From assembly GCF_000003605.2 (NCBI RefSeq), contig NW_003122913.1, forward strand, positions 205,201-269,200: 64,000 nucleotides of DNA, read 5' to 3'. Shown here in pieces: positions 36,937 through 47,370 of this stretch. A program made the position numbers and the translations under genes. The notes beneath the pieces were generated by a model that searched no databases, had not been told where the DNA came from, and saw nothing but the letters and a program-made list of their open reading frames with translations. Numbering within the stretch: position 1 is the first letter of the stretch; the number at the start of each line of letters is the position of its first letter. This DNA is from Saccoglossus kowalevskii. Its lineage: Eukaryota > Hemichordata > Enteropneusta > Harrimaniidae.

Positions 36937-37795
36937 TGTTCAGAATGGTTATACTGAAGACGTACGCTACCTCCATCGGTTTCATATACGCATACTTCAA
37001 ATTCGTTTTGCTGTTTTGGGAAATGATTTTTCTACTGTGAAATAATTTGATGAACCATGTAGTGCAGGTGGGCGTAAACCCACTGCGGGAGAGTCGCCAA
37101 CATATACATTACCCATAGCCCTATACAGGTAAACTGCGACTAAGACACCTAAGATAACAACTCGCATACTGTAAAACATGTCTTTTTCGCGAATTTAGCG
37201 AGAGAACTGATTTCATTGCTAATTCAAAATGTCGTTAATGACTTTATAACAAATTCAAAATGGCCGTCAAACAACGTCTTTTTATCCACACACACTTTGT
37301 AACATCACGAAAAAAAAGCGTACTGAAAAGTAAATTAACACAAAAAAATAAACGTATTCATTGTGGTCATTATTTCAATGAAAACAAAAATTGTTGAGAC
37401 CTAATATGAAAAAAAAGTAAATGTTCTGGATGTAACGCAGCAAGATACCCGCTTTTTCAAATCCCCGTTGAATCAGTTTTTTATCATTGCGAACAGAATC
37501 AAATTACACTTGACAGTTTTTCTTTGTTTTTATGAAGGTGATAACGGCGCATTTGTTTTGGTGCTCGATAGACAAGTATTGTGAAAACAGAAAATCAACA
37601 ACGACAAGAGAGATTCGCTATATCAACATTTCGCTATTACGTCATTTTGCCACAATTCGCTAAAATTGCATGTCGCTTTTTCATCGTGTTTTACAGTATT
37701 CGTTCCTTTTAGACCCATCGTTATCCTATACATTCCATCGACGAATATCCAGTGAAAGGAACTTTTGAAATAGACCACGAACGACAAAATAAAAG
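36937..37795 (-). pseudogene. GPCR pseudogene split by a transposon
   Basis: Minus-strand relic. TM7-side DNA near 36937-36990 (GCTACCTCCATCGGTTTC against GCTACCTCCATCGATTTC in copy 2), TM4-side DNA at 37108-37166 (CCCATAGCCCTATACAGGTA, almost identical to copy 1), and TM3/TM2-side DNA at 37715-37795 (AGACCCATCGTTATCC and TAGACCACGAACG). The middle is interrupted by the miniature element at 37167-37698. TM5-TM6 and TM1 are lost or unrecognisable. Confidence 0.8.
37167..37698. mobile_element. 532-bp TA-flanked miniature transposon inside GPCR pseudogene
   Basis: The ends are TA-CTGTAAAACA and TGTTTTACAG-TA, an inverted repeat with a TA duplication. Similar subterminal TTTTTCGCGAATTTAGCG and CGCTAAAATT motifs lie just inside. 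The interior has no transposase frame. TA duplication and size fit a Tc1/mariner-type non-autonomous element (inference from the family rule). It sits between receptor TM4- and TM3-derived DNA, so it inserted after or during decay of the gene. Confidence 0.8.
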
Positions 37796-38579
37796 AAAAA
37801 GAAAAAATCTACAAATCGTTACAAATTTTAGTATTTACAAAATACGTAAATGATTATGTAAAACACCCCTAAATGTAGGCTAATATACTGCATATAAACG
37901 TGATCTTGAGTAAAATTCATACCGGCATGTTGTAAGACGTATCCACGAAATATCATCTACTTTACAGTGTAATGCAAATGTTAAGACAAATGAGCACATA
38001 ACAATACATTTAGCCGAGTCTATAGTATTATCAGCTATACTCGGGCGTCTATGGTGTTTTTTTCTTCATGAGGGCGCGGCACATATATGAGAGGAAACTA
38101 CCTTTCTGCTTATTAGCAGCTAAAATTCTGCGGACTATTTTTTTTCAACTATTCCTTATCTTAACCGAATTGTGCTGACTTGCTCACCAAATTTCATTCA
38201 CCAACACTATACAATTATACTTACAATTTACTCATTTCAAGACAATTCAGGATATCTATGTCATAGGGCTTTAACAAAATGTATCAAATCCCCCAAAGTG
38301 AAGCACTCAATCTCGAAGAATCGAGGTGTTCTGTTATGAATTTCTCCTTAGTTTATTCTAGCGTACATGCCACGTGCTGAAGATCTGATATCGAATTGCA
38401 TGTCTTCAACGTCGCCAGCGCGCGTTTCAATCGTGGAAACGTAACGATAGTATTAACAAAAATAAAGCGCAAAGAATTTATGATAAAATAATAATGATCT
38501 TATGATAGAAATATGATATTGATCTGATCTATGAATGTACTTTATTTTTTGATTCCACGTCAAGATACCTTACGTCAAA
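37796..38579. other. Non-coding stretch
   Basis: No supported feature. Confidence 0.35.
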
Positions 38580-39220
38580 ATATATTTTTGCAGTGTAACT
38601 CAAAAAGTTACAGATTGATTCTTATACAATTTGTGGGGGTGTCCTTGATATAAATACTAGCCCATTAATTTGTGTTATATATGTAGGCACGGCTATCATG
38701 GAGACTGTAATTCTAACAATGATCTTCCATTTATAACTCGAAAAGTTAATGATGGTTTTTTATGAAATTATCAGGAGGGGGGTATGAACATGAAAGCAAT
38801 AGCTTAGTTTACTGTACGGAGGTGGATACAGTTAAGATGGTGAAAACAATGTTGGTAATGAGTATTTATTAATAGTATACGAACAAATTTGTCATGGGAT
38901 TTGACAAAATTTGGTAGATTTGTATATCTTGTTGCCATGATGATAATTTTGAGGAAATTTGAATATAATTTTCAGTCATAAAATTTTCAATCGTAAAACT
39001 TTCAGATAAATTCACTATTCATTTGGAACAGTCGATTCAATTTGGGCGAAGATTCGGATCTGGATATTTTTGTAGTTCATACAACTTATGTATGTTATAA
39101 AATTAATGGAACTCATGGCATTCCCAGGAGGGGTGCCAAATCTGTAAGAGGTTTGTTGAGAACTGGATCTCATTGCCATGAAAACAAAGATGTTTTCAAT
39201 TAATTTTAAAACCTATAATA
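38580..39220. repeat. Diverged repeat with recurring TAACTCRAAAAGTTA unit
   Basis: The motif TAACTCAAAAAGTTA (38596) recurs as TAACTCGAAAAGTTA (38734), each followed by a T-rich ATGAAATT/GGGGGTG-like segment. Related phrases (TGCCATGATGATAAT, TGCCATGAAAACAAAG) continue to about 39190. It looks like a decayed interspersed repeat with internal repetition; the boundaries are uncertain. Confidence 0.4.
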
Positions 39221-40659
39221 ATATTATTTTAATAATAATCCGGTACAATTTTACGAGAACGTCATGCAATATGGTATTCAGGGGTTCTGAAAATTAATCT
39301 GACCTTTAATATTAGGTTGACATCTTGAAATTGATATCGTTCGACATACATCAATTTAATAAAATTAGTGTAGTGTTGTTTATTATTTACCAAATAATCG
39401 GCATTGCTACAACATATACTCAGTAAATATACGACTATAAACAATGCGAGTAAAACGGTTTAATTAACAATGAAATTCACATGTGACATAAAAATAGCTT
39501 AATATGACTTACGACTTTCCGAACTGCGTGCTTCAACCAAACGAGGTGTAGTGGATTTTGTGTTAGGTTGTTCCACAACCATTTGAAAAGTGAATCAAAA
39601 TCCTTGAAGCTTGGGCGCTTTTTGGTTGAAAAATGATATTTTTGCTAAGAAGTGACTCTTAAATTGGTGCATGGGAGGTTTGATCGGCTGTGGAAATGGG
39701 GATCAAAACATCGCCACGTACATGCATAGTTTAAGTATGAGGGTACCCTCCCCTACCGGCGTAGTACAAACTACAGTCAAGCGTTAAATAGCGTTTGTTT
39801 ATACTCATATTTTTATTTTAGAAATGTATATGCTCGGTTTTAACTGATTAAAAACAAATCACGCGTGACTGTTGTACAAGCCCTTGTGAGGAGTGTTTGC
39901 ATGGTCGCCATTTGCAAAATGTCAACACTGAAGTGGTTCATAGTTTCACGTATGCACATAAGTCCAAATTACGAATGCCTGGGAATGGTCTGTTACAATT
40001 TCTTAGTCGCGTCCAATAAAACGTCATCCAAAATGTAGAAAAAAAACATAAATGTAAATATAAATCGAGCTATCATCGCACAACGCGTCTATTAATGTTG
40101 TGAGCAGGATGCTAATGAGACTTCGCAAGTCAACGTGAATATAAATTGATAATCGACATGATTCATCATGTCTGTGTTAAGCTTACTGATTCGCTCCTGA
40201 TTCGTTTGGTCGAATGTGTTTAATTCTACAGTTTTGGGAGGAAAAATGTGAATTGCACAACAGAAGTGCTGGACGTTTTTTCAAAATTGCCAGTTAACCT
40301 AAAATATCATATCAAAAACCATGTTTGGTTTAGCAATTCCCACGCAGATTCTTACTGCATAAATATAAATTATAGAACAATCGGGAAAAAAATAGGACAT
40401 ACGCTTATACTATAAAATACAAAGGCAGACTATGTATTGTTTGTAACCCCACTGTCTTTAATTGGTCAATCAGCGTGACAATATCATTGAGGTTATATCA
40501 TATGGCGTAACCCGGTTATGACATGGTATATGCTAACACAGTACCGACAACTTTGAATACACGTGACAAATTAAATACAATTTAAACCATATGTATTAAA
40601 TCTGATTGACCGAAAATAGGATTCGAGATAGCCGTGTACAAAATGTGTATGAGAATCAT
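39221..40659. other. Non-coding stretch
   Basis: No supported gene. Confidence 0.35.
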
Positions 40660-41510
40660 TATTATACTTGTGAACTTATTTTCGATTTTCTGACTTATAT
40701 CGTTTTTGCAATATACATATATGAAAGAATGAAGAAGTGCAGAAAGGTTATACACAGACTGCATTAGTACTCCACCTCCATAGATTTCGTTGATGATTCA
40801 TTCGCCGTAGCTAACAATATGATGCGCACAATCCAGAGAGCGGCATCCACGAGAACGCAAACACGTATTTTTTGATATTCAGCAATGTGGAAATGTTGCC
40901 AATTTGTGTTGCCGTTTGTGGTAATAACTTCTGTTGACTGCGAAGGAATTTGACGATCCGTTCATAACACACGCAGATGATACAAGTAATGCGACCTACC
41001 CGGTGAGGAAAGTGGTAATCATGAACGAATAATGTACTTCTGTGGGTCACGAAGTGGATCAGACTGTCATATTTTCATGTAGAGGCTAAGATTTGGCGCA
41101 AAACCACAATGGAACCGTGACCATCTGATATTCTATCCAAAAACGTTTACAAGTAAATTTAGCCATATACATGTGTTCACTGAGTGAATAGTGGTTTGGT
41201 ATCGATTCACAGCCAGTGTTGTTGAGGTAAAGATTCCATATTTATTCTATCAATACCCATCGTTAGCTTACACATCCCTGTTTTCGGAATTGTTGAAATG
41301 AACCACGAACGGTGAAGCCAAGTAAAAGAACACATCTTCTAGAGCGAGATTCAGTTTGTAGATATTCCCGCATTTTCTTAAATCGATCCATGATAATAAT
41401 GATTATGCTATTAGCGAGCACATAAAAAACGGGCACCACTGTTGAAAACACAGTTATGGCGATATTAAACACCCATAAGGTTAAGCCGATATACCGAATT
41501 TTGTATATTA
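40660..41510 (-). pseudogene. GPCR pseudogene (near full length, frameshifted)
   Basis: The best preserved of the dead copies. On the minus strand the N-terminus and TM1 (41263-41472), TM5-TM6 with FAFSWMPL (40811-41050) and the TM7/tail with CKNDISQKIE (40582-40764) fall in different frames. The DRY is changed to NRY by the DNA near 41205. The N-terminal DNA (AAACACCCATAAGG) is closer to copy 1 than to copy 2. Deletions affect TM2-TM3. Confidence 0.88.
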
Positions 41511-42619
41511 CTATCTTGCCATCTTACGCATGATGTCGACATTATGACACCCACTTGACTATATTCTATATCGTGGCAGTGCAGGTGACTACGACTGCAT
41601 ATTACGTTCGATTTGTTTAAACATTCAACATGTTTTATCTACGGATGTAATTTATCAAGTGTCTGAAGCCGAGCATCTGTTAATTTCGCTGTGTTTCGTT
41701 TTTTATAAATACGTTTTATACTCAACCACTCAAACGGTATAAGGCCGACATTATTGTATTTGTCATCATTAGTTGGAACATGACTGCGCGGGTTATGCTA
41801 CTAATTTAAAAAACTGTTGCTGTAATATAGTGAAAATTTTCATATCTGTCTTTTTGTCATTGCAAAACATGCTCAATTTGTGCTCCCGTTTACTATCTAT
41901 GATTTTCACGGCAATGCCCAGTGTGTGAAATGTATTTTAAAATAATTTTATTCAGCGTTGTACCTGCTTCATTAAAAGCAACTGTTTTGGTTCATAGTTT
42001 TCTCACAAGAAGAACAAACTCACGAAGCAAATGGCCGCCGAAATCTCGCTGGGAGCGAGAGAGCAATGTGACTTGTTTTCCATTCAAATAGTGTCCCATT
42101 CTCTACAACATTTACGCTTACTTTTTCGAATAACTTAATTACATATAAACATATGATATGATGATGCTAGAACATGCAACACTAAATCACGGCGGCCATT
42201 TTTTCCAAAGATATATTTAATTTAACTATGATCAAGCCTAAGATTAAACCTTAAATGTACTGATATCTAAAAAATGTTTTCGAAAAAAAACGTCAATATT
42301 CCTGATTTGCATTAATCAATAAATATCAATATTTGTTTTGCTAGTTGGTTGGTTTACAAATGTCGAAAAAAAAGTCAAATGTGACTCGTTTTGTACCAAA
42401 TAACACTTAGTAGTAGAGGAAACAATTTGACGCATATTGATTAATATTGAAAAAGAAATAGCTGTTAGACATTTATATTTATTTATATCCTGTCAACGGT
42501 CTCGGAGCTCATTGCCAGTTTTGTATGTATGTATTTAAGCATTCACTCTTTGCACGCTAGCCATTGTACCGCACATCAACTCATAGTTTCGACTTTTCAC
42601 ATACAAAAATTAATCATGC
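41511..42619. other. Non-coding stretch
   Basis: No supported gene. Confidence 0.35.
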
Positions 42620-43114
42620 CAGACGCACTGTTTAGTTTGATTGATTCCGGCTAGAGTAACATAGACAAAGAACATCTCTTCGGCGCATCGTTCATAGATT
42701 TCGATAAAGCATTCGATCTGGTTGATCAGAGTGGCTTTTATGTTAACTTACTAATGCATATATGTAACCCGTGTGCTATTAAAGACAAACAGTGAATGTT
42801 GGCAGTATTTGCAAGTTTCTATTTTACCAAATTTAAATTGTGGTCCCTGAAGTTCATATTAACCCGGGGCCAGTATTATTTCTCCTGTATACGATTATAT
42901 ACAACTTAGGGGACATAATAGTGATTTGCATATGTATATTGATGAATTAAACCCCGTAGCTACTGGTAAACCACGAGGTTTTCTAACGCAACGGAACATG
43001 GATAAGACTCTTGCTCACGTCAAAATCTGGTGTTCTGAAAATAACCTGCGAGTCAATGATTTTTTACGTACGATTACAAATCACAAACGCGTAAATCTGG
43101 TCGTGTCGAGATGA
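42620..43114 (+). mobile_element. LINE fossil (RT palm)
   Basis: The plus strand reads FIDFDKAFDLVDQ (RT motif A), then a remnant of the GPVLFLLY block near 42869, and in the open frame 42926-43114 a stretch TLAHVKIWCSENNLRVND, matching the DxxxxxxWCxxNxLxxN segment after the YADD motif of non-LTR RTs. Frames change between blocks and YADD itself is lost. Confidence 0.75.
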
Positions 43115-43672
43115 GTGATGTTGCTCATAGTGAAAATCGTATTTGTGTAAAAATAAACAGGTTGTGTCAAAATTCCGAATTGTACATCCTCATGGTTAGA
43201 GTCAGATTTTACTTTGCCCACAGGGGATGTCTCGATTCAAATGCATAGATTCAGAAACAGAAATGCCTTCACTACTGCACTCTTTTTCCGAGCGATGTGC
43301 GAACATTAACATTCAGACATTATTACAAAATGGTACTGACATGCATGCATTAAAGAAAACTCATATCATGTAATTTAGAAAGTAATAAATGTAATAATGC
43401 TTGTAAAATTTTGACCTAAAGCACAGTTCTCATATTATAAACATGAAAAAGCTTTTCAAAATATTGAGATAAGAATAATATTAATCTACATCGGGCAACA
43501 AATTTAATAAACTGTCTACATCGTCAGTGAACAAACCGATAGGTTAAATTAAAAAAGAAACGAGCAATATAAATCGTTTTTGTACCTCTGACAAAGCCTG
43601 ACATTGCGGTTGCCTATGGCCGTGCAGTATCATAAACATGTCTTATCCAAGGAGTGATTGTAAACGCATAGT
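43115..43672. other. Non-coding stretch
   Basis: No supported feature. Confidence 0.35.
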
Positions 43673-43800
43673 AGCTGCTGACATAGAAAGTAAAGCAGGT
43701 AAATACATGGCAAATCAACACGTACATGTACTCTCTAATCGCATAACTTCATCATCTTGTATGTGGTGTTATTTAATTGCTTTACTTTCTATGACAGGAG
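43673..43800. repeat. Inverted-repeat element related to the 27.3-kb palindrome
   Basis: CATAGAAAGTAAAGC (43681-43695) is mirrored by GCTTTACTTTCTATG (near 43780-43794). The left flank AGCTGCTGACATAGAAAG parallels AGTTGCTGTCGACATAGGAAG beside the 27.3-kb element, and GGTGTTATTT occurs before the right arm in both. Confidence 0.6.
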
Positions 43801-43963
43801 CTACTAGGAGTTTACATTAATTTCTTAGTACTTATTTACTGTTATTATTGCTGGACCATAAACATTGATTGTCACAATCCTAGTACAACTATATTGGCGT
43901 CGACGGATGTCACACTGTCTGCACGTAATAAACTCGGTTATTAAGCATCCTATTTTGGAGGAG

Positions 43964-44030
43964 ACCGGTGGCCGAGGGGAGGCATGTCGTGAGGTGAAGC
44001 TAGGCGATTAGATGCCATACGCGAGCTAAA
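43964..44030 (+). repeat. tRNA-derived SINE fragment
   Basis: Contains GGTGAAGCTAGGCGATTAGA followed by a TGCCATACGCGAG segment. These are nearly identical to the tRNA-like core of the palindromic element at 27271-27518 (there on the minus strand), except for a few substitutions. The B-box half is missing. Confidence 0.65.
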
Positions 44031-44790
44031 CAAATACAATTATTTTCAGCTTCGAGGAAGTTCTAATTTAAGTTCCTATATACAATTAATCAATGCATTA
44101 CACATACGAAATTGGTGTAAAATGGTGGGAAATGTAACATAAAAACAAATAAATTTATGAACATCAAAAATAATATATATATATATATATATAGATTCAT
44201 TCGAAAAAAAAATATTTTACGTCATTATTAAGTGAACAATTTTCTGTCTCAAGAACATAAATATTGGCTTTGTCTGTTTCTTGCAATTTATTTTTATTCA
44301 TAACGTCGCTTCTTTAGCACATTAGCTAGACTGGTTGGTCATGAGTCGCTGACATTATGTATCATAGATCACTCTAAGTTTATTGTATAGCAAATCTAAA
44401 AAGTATCTCATATCTCTTAGAATGGACGATAACATTGACGTCATTCGTTGCAGCAATAAGCAACTGATCATTTCACTTAATAGTCACTTAAAACCAATTT
44501 AGATTCATTACACGTAGTATTATACAGATTGCTTTAGCTATAAAGCTTATATCCTTCTCGTTAACAATCATCATGTTGCCAGTCATGTGACTTGTGCTAC
44601 ATCCGTATGTGCATAATAAAGAGTTGCTCAACATCTTAACACTACTACTGAATTTTTTTGGCAAATAAATACCATCGAAAATCACTACTGAATAAAAATA
44701 TATGTTGTGCCATTATTCAGCTCAAATTTGAAAGTGAAGGTATTCATTTTGGTGTATACCAACATACTCCAGTTTCTAGTATTGTGTATT
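44031..44790. other. Non-coding stretch with (AT)n
   Basis: Includes a pure (AT)n run at 44173-44193. Small opposing ORFs at 44488-44879 have no motifs. Confidence 0.4.
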
Positions 44791-44990
44791 CTAACGCAAA
44801 CACTAATTGCCTTCCAAAACCTGCCCAAACCCTAATTGCTTCAATTCCTAAATCTGACCAACCCAAGCACCAATCCTAATTGCATGCGCATACCTGCCCA
44901 ATCCATGTCCTAGCCCTGATAGCCTTCCCAAACCTACCCGAACTTAGCCTTAACCGTATAATGTAATTACCGTGACGGTCCCAAACCTAA
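44791..44990. repeat. Degenerate C/A-rich tandem repeat
   Basis: Phrases such as CCTAATTGC, CCAAAACCTGCCCAA, AATCCTAATTGCATG and CCCAAACCTACCC recur irregularly over about 200 bp, with strong C/A strand bias. The period is not regular enough to define a unit by eye. Confidence 0.45.
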
Positions 44991-45162
44991 TTAAGTCCTT
45001 AACTTAAATTTGTTCACATTATATTAAGATAGCAACATGGCAAAATACGAATTAAATATGATCTGAGATTCTGTAAAAGTTAATGAGTATGCTTTTATAC
45101 ATAATCTGAAAGCTTAGACAAAGCAAAACACAGCGGTGTATATGTGTCACCGACGTTTGACA

Positions 45163-45297
<135 letters not shown>

Positions 45298-47370
45298 CTA
45301 AGTGGCTTCTTAAAAAGAGGTTCTCGTTTCTGAGAAGACCGAGATAAATAGACATGAGAACAACAAATCTTACAAGCTAGTAATCACATTGACATTTCAT
45401 TAAAGAGTCTAATTGTTTCCTCAGCTCCAAATATTAGTCTCGTCGCTCTGTTTTGAAAGATTTGTAGAATTGTCAGTAGTCATGGTTACTGAATATAGTC
45501 ACTACCTAGCTTGCATTACCGCATAACACTGCATTCGGTCGATGTTCTTGATGTTATTCGCACGAGAGAATAGAATCCATGGGCCGATTAATATGATCAC
45601 TTGTATTTCTAATTCGACCTGATCGTAGTTGGCTGCTTTTTGTTTAGAACAAATAGTCATGAATAGTAGCATTTTGACTGAGCTAACATATAGTAAAAAT
45701 TCACCAATGATCGCAATTTAGTACCATTTAATCACCTAGGGACACCGACATCCAAACCAATACGTTACAATTATCCAATCACAACACCGTGACCTACAGT
45801 GTCAAATGCCCCTCGAGAATCTATAAATACAACACTTGTCACATTTCATAGAGTGAAATTGCGTAACCCTTTCTCCGAGATGTTAACAAGTGACGTCACT
45901 GTGGAGTGGTATTTTCTAAAAACCTGATTGACAACTTGTAATTAATTTAATTTCTTCTAGACTAGTTGAAAATGAACAGACTTCTCAAGTAATGTTGATA
46001 ATACTTAGACGATTGAAATGGATAGAGCTGTTAGTGGCCGTTGTCGCTCCTGATTTGTACACTGGGAAATCGTATTGAAATAATCGTTACATTCCTGAGC
46101 TATTTGTGTTTCCAACCGTAACAAAACCATCAGTGTTCAGGCTGATTTAGGGTTCAATAATATCGTCTGAAATAGCCGAAAAGTTGTACATTTTCTCAGC
46201 TGGTCTAATTAGTACTCGACTGTGACCCGATTACAGTAATATTAACACAAAAATCTCGATTTGTTAAGACAAGTCATTTTTGTTAGCCCCGCTGTCGACT
46301 TTGTCAAGCGGAGCTTATCATATGCGTGATTTTCTGTCGTCCGTCGTCGTCGTGTTTCGAGTTCTTTTTGAAAACTACAAGCCTGATTGCTTTGATACTT
46401 GTTGTATATGTACCTTGGGTAAACTTTTTTAAAATAGTTCATTTCATGATGATATTTTTAATTCTCTAATTTTTGGCATTTTGGTAAAAAGTGATATTTT
46501 CGACTTCTTGTTGAAAAGATAAAATGCTCAATTGCTTTGATATTATATATATAAGTACCTCAGGTAGACCTCTCTCAAATTTGTTCATTTCGTGATTATA
46601 TCTTCAATTTTCTAATTTTGATGAATGCTTTTGTCATTTTTGATAAAAAGTGATATTTTTTGACTTCTTGTTGAAAACGGCGAGTCCGATTTCTTTTATA
46701 TTAAACATACAGTTACCTCAGATAAACCTCTCATATTTGTTCATTTTGTGATGATATCTTCAATTCTCTAATTGAAATGTACATTGCTAAAAGTGGGGCT
46801 ATGTCATATGCTTGTTTTTATACAGATTTTCTTTTTTTTATATCTGTTATTAAGCAAGATATAACTCCCCTGATACGACAGCTTAATCATGGGCATGTAG
46901 CTATCGCAAATATATATGAATCAACATATCCTTGCATGCCATGCATCGTTCACCTCAGTGATTTCTTTCTGTAATGCTTCAATGAGCTGCTGAAAGATCG
47001 TTGCAGAATTCGTTCTGATCAAAACGTTCAAAGTATCTCCATTTAATGTACTGGTGCACAAAGTGCCGGCTACTACTTATATACTACTACTTATATAGGT
47101 TATATACTGCAGACAAGGTCGTGATTAAATCGGATTTTAGCACAGACTCCATGTACAAAATAAGACAAACTAGGAAATTTACTTACTCCCTGAGTTTGAG
47201 CCCCAATTGATTAGATTACAATTAATGTCGCCTAGAGTTCAATGCCCAATATTTATATCCTTAGGTATTGCGTCAAGTTCATCAAACATTTTTTCAGGTG
47301 AGTTTGGTGGATGTGCATACATAGAAATGATCAAATCTGACCTGCGTAAAACAGATATACCAAGTATTAA
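45298..47370 (-). mobile_element. LINE fossil (EN, RT, thumb) with nested insertion
   Basis: Minus-strand order matches one element. Endonuclease block near 47200-47370 (SMYAHPPNSPEKMFDEL then LGDINCNL). A linker-side RFDQNEFCNDL near 47000. The RT start near 45800-45960 (VFRKYHSTVTSLV then VVFIDSRGAFDTVGH, motif A). A thumb-side ILQIFQNRATRLIFG near 45430-45480. Then the (AAAT)n tail. The spacing between blocks is normal only if about 0.5-0.7 kb at 46275-46970 is removed, so a later insertion is likely. The clade is CR1/jockey-like, not resolved further. Confidence 0.8.
46275..46970. repeat. Tandem-repeat element inserted in LINE (about 157-bp units)
   Basis: Begins with TTAGCCCCGCTGTCGACTTT and a TCGTCCGTCGTCGTCGTG run. 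Three diverged units follow, each with TTCTTTTTGAAAA or CTTCTTGTTGAAAA, GATTGCTTTGATA, GTACCTYRGGTARAC, TTGTTCATTTYGTGAT and ATCTTCAATTYTCTAATT (starts near 46356, 46503 and 46659). No coding capacity. Confidence 0.65.

Noticed and set aside
42030-42060. ATGGCCGCCGAAAT as a promoter site
   Set aside because: No coding exon or other promoter signals nearby.
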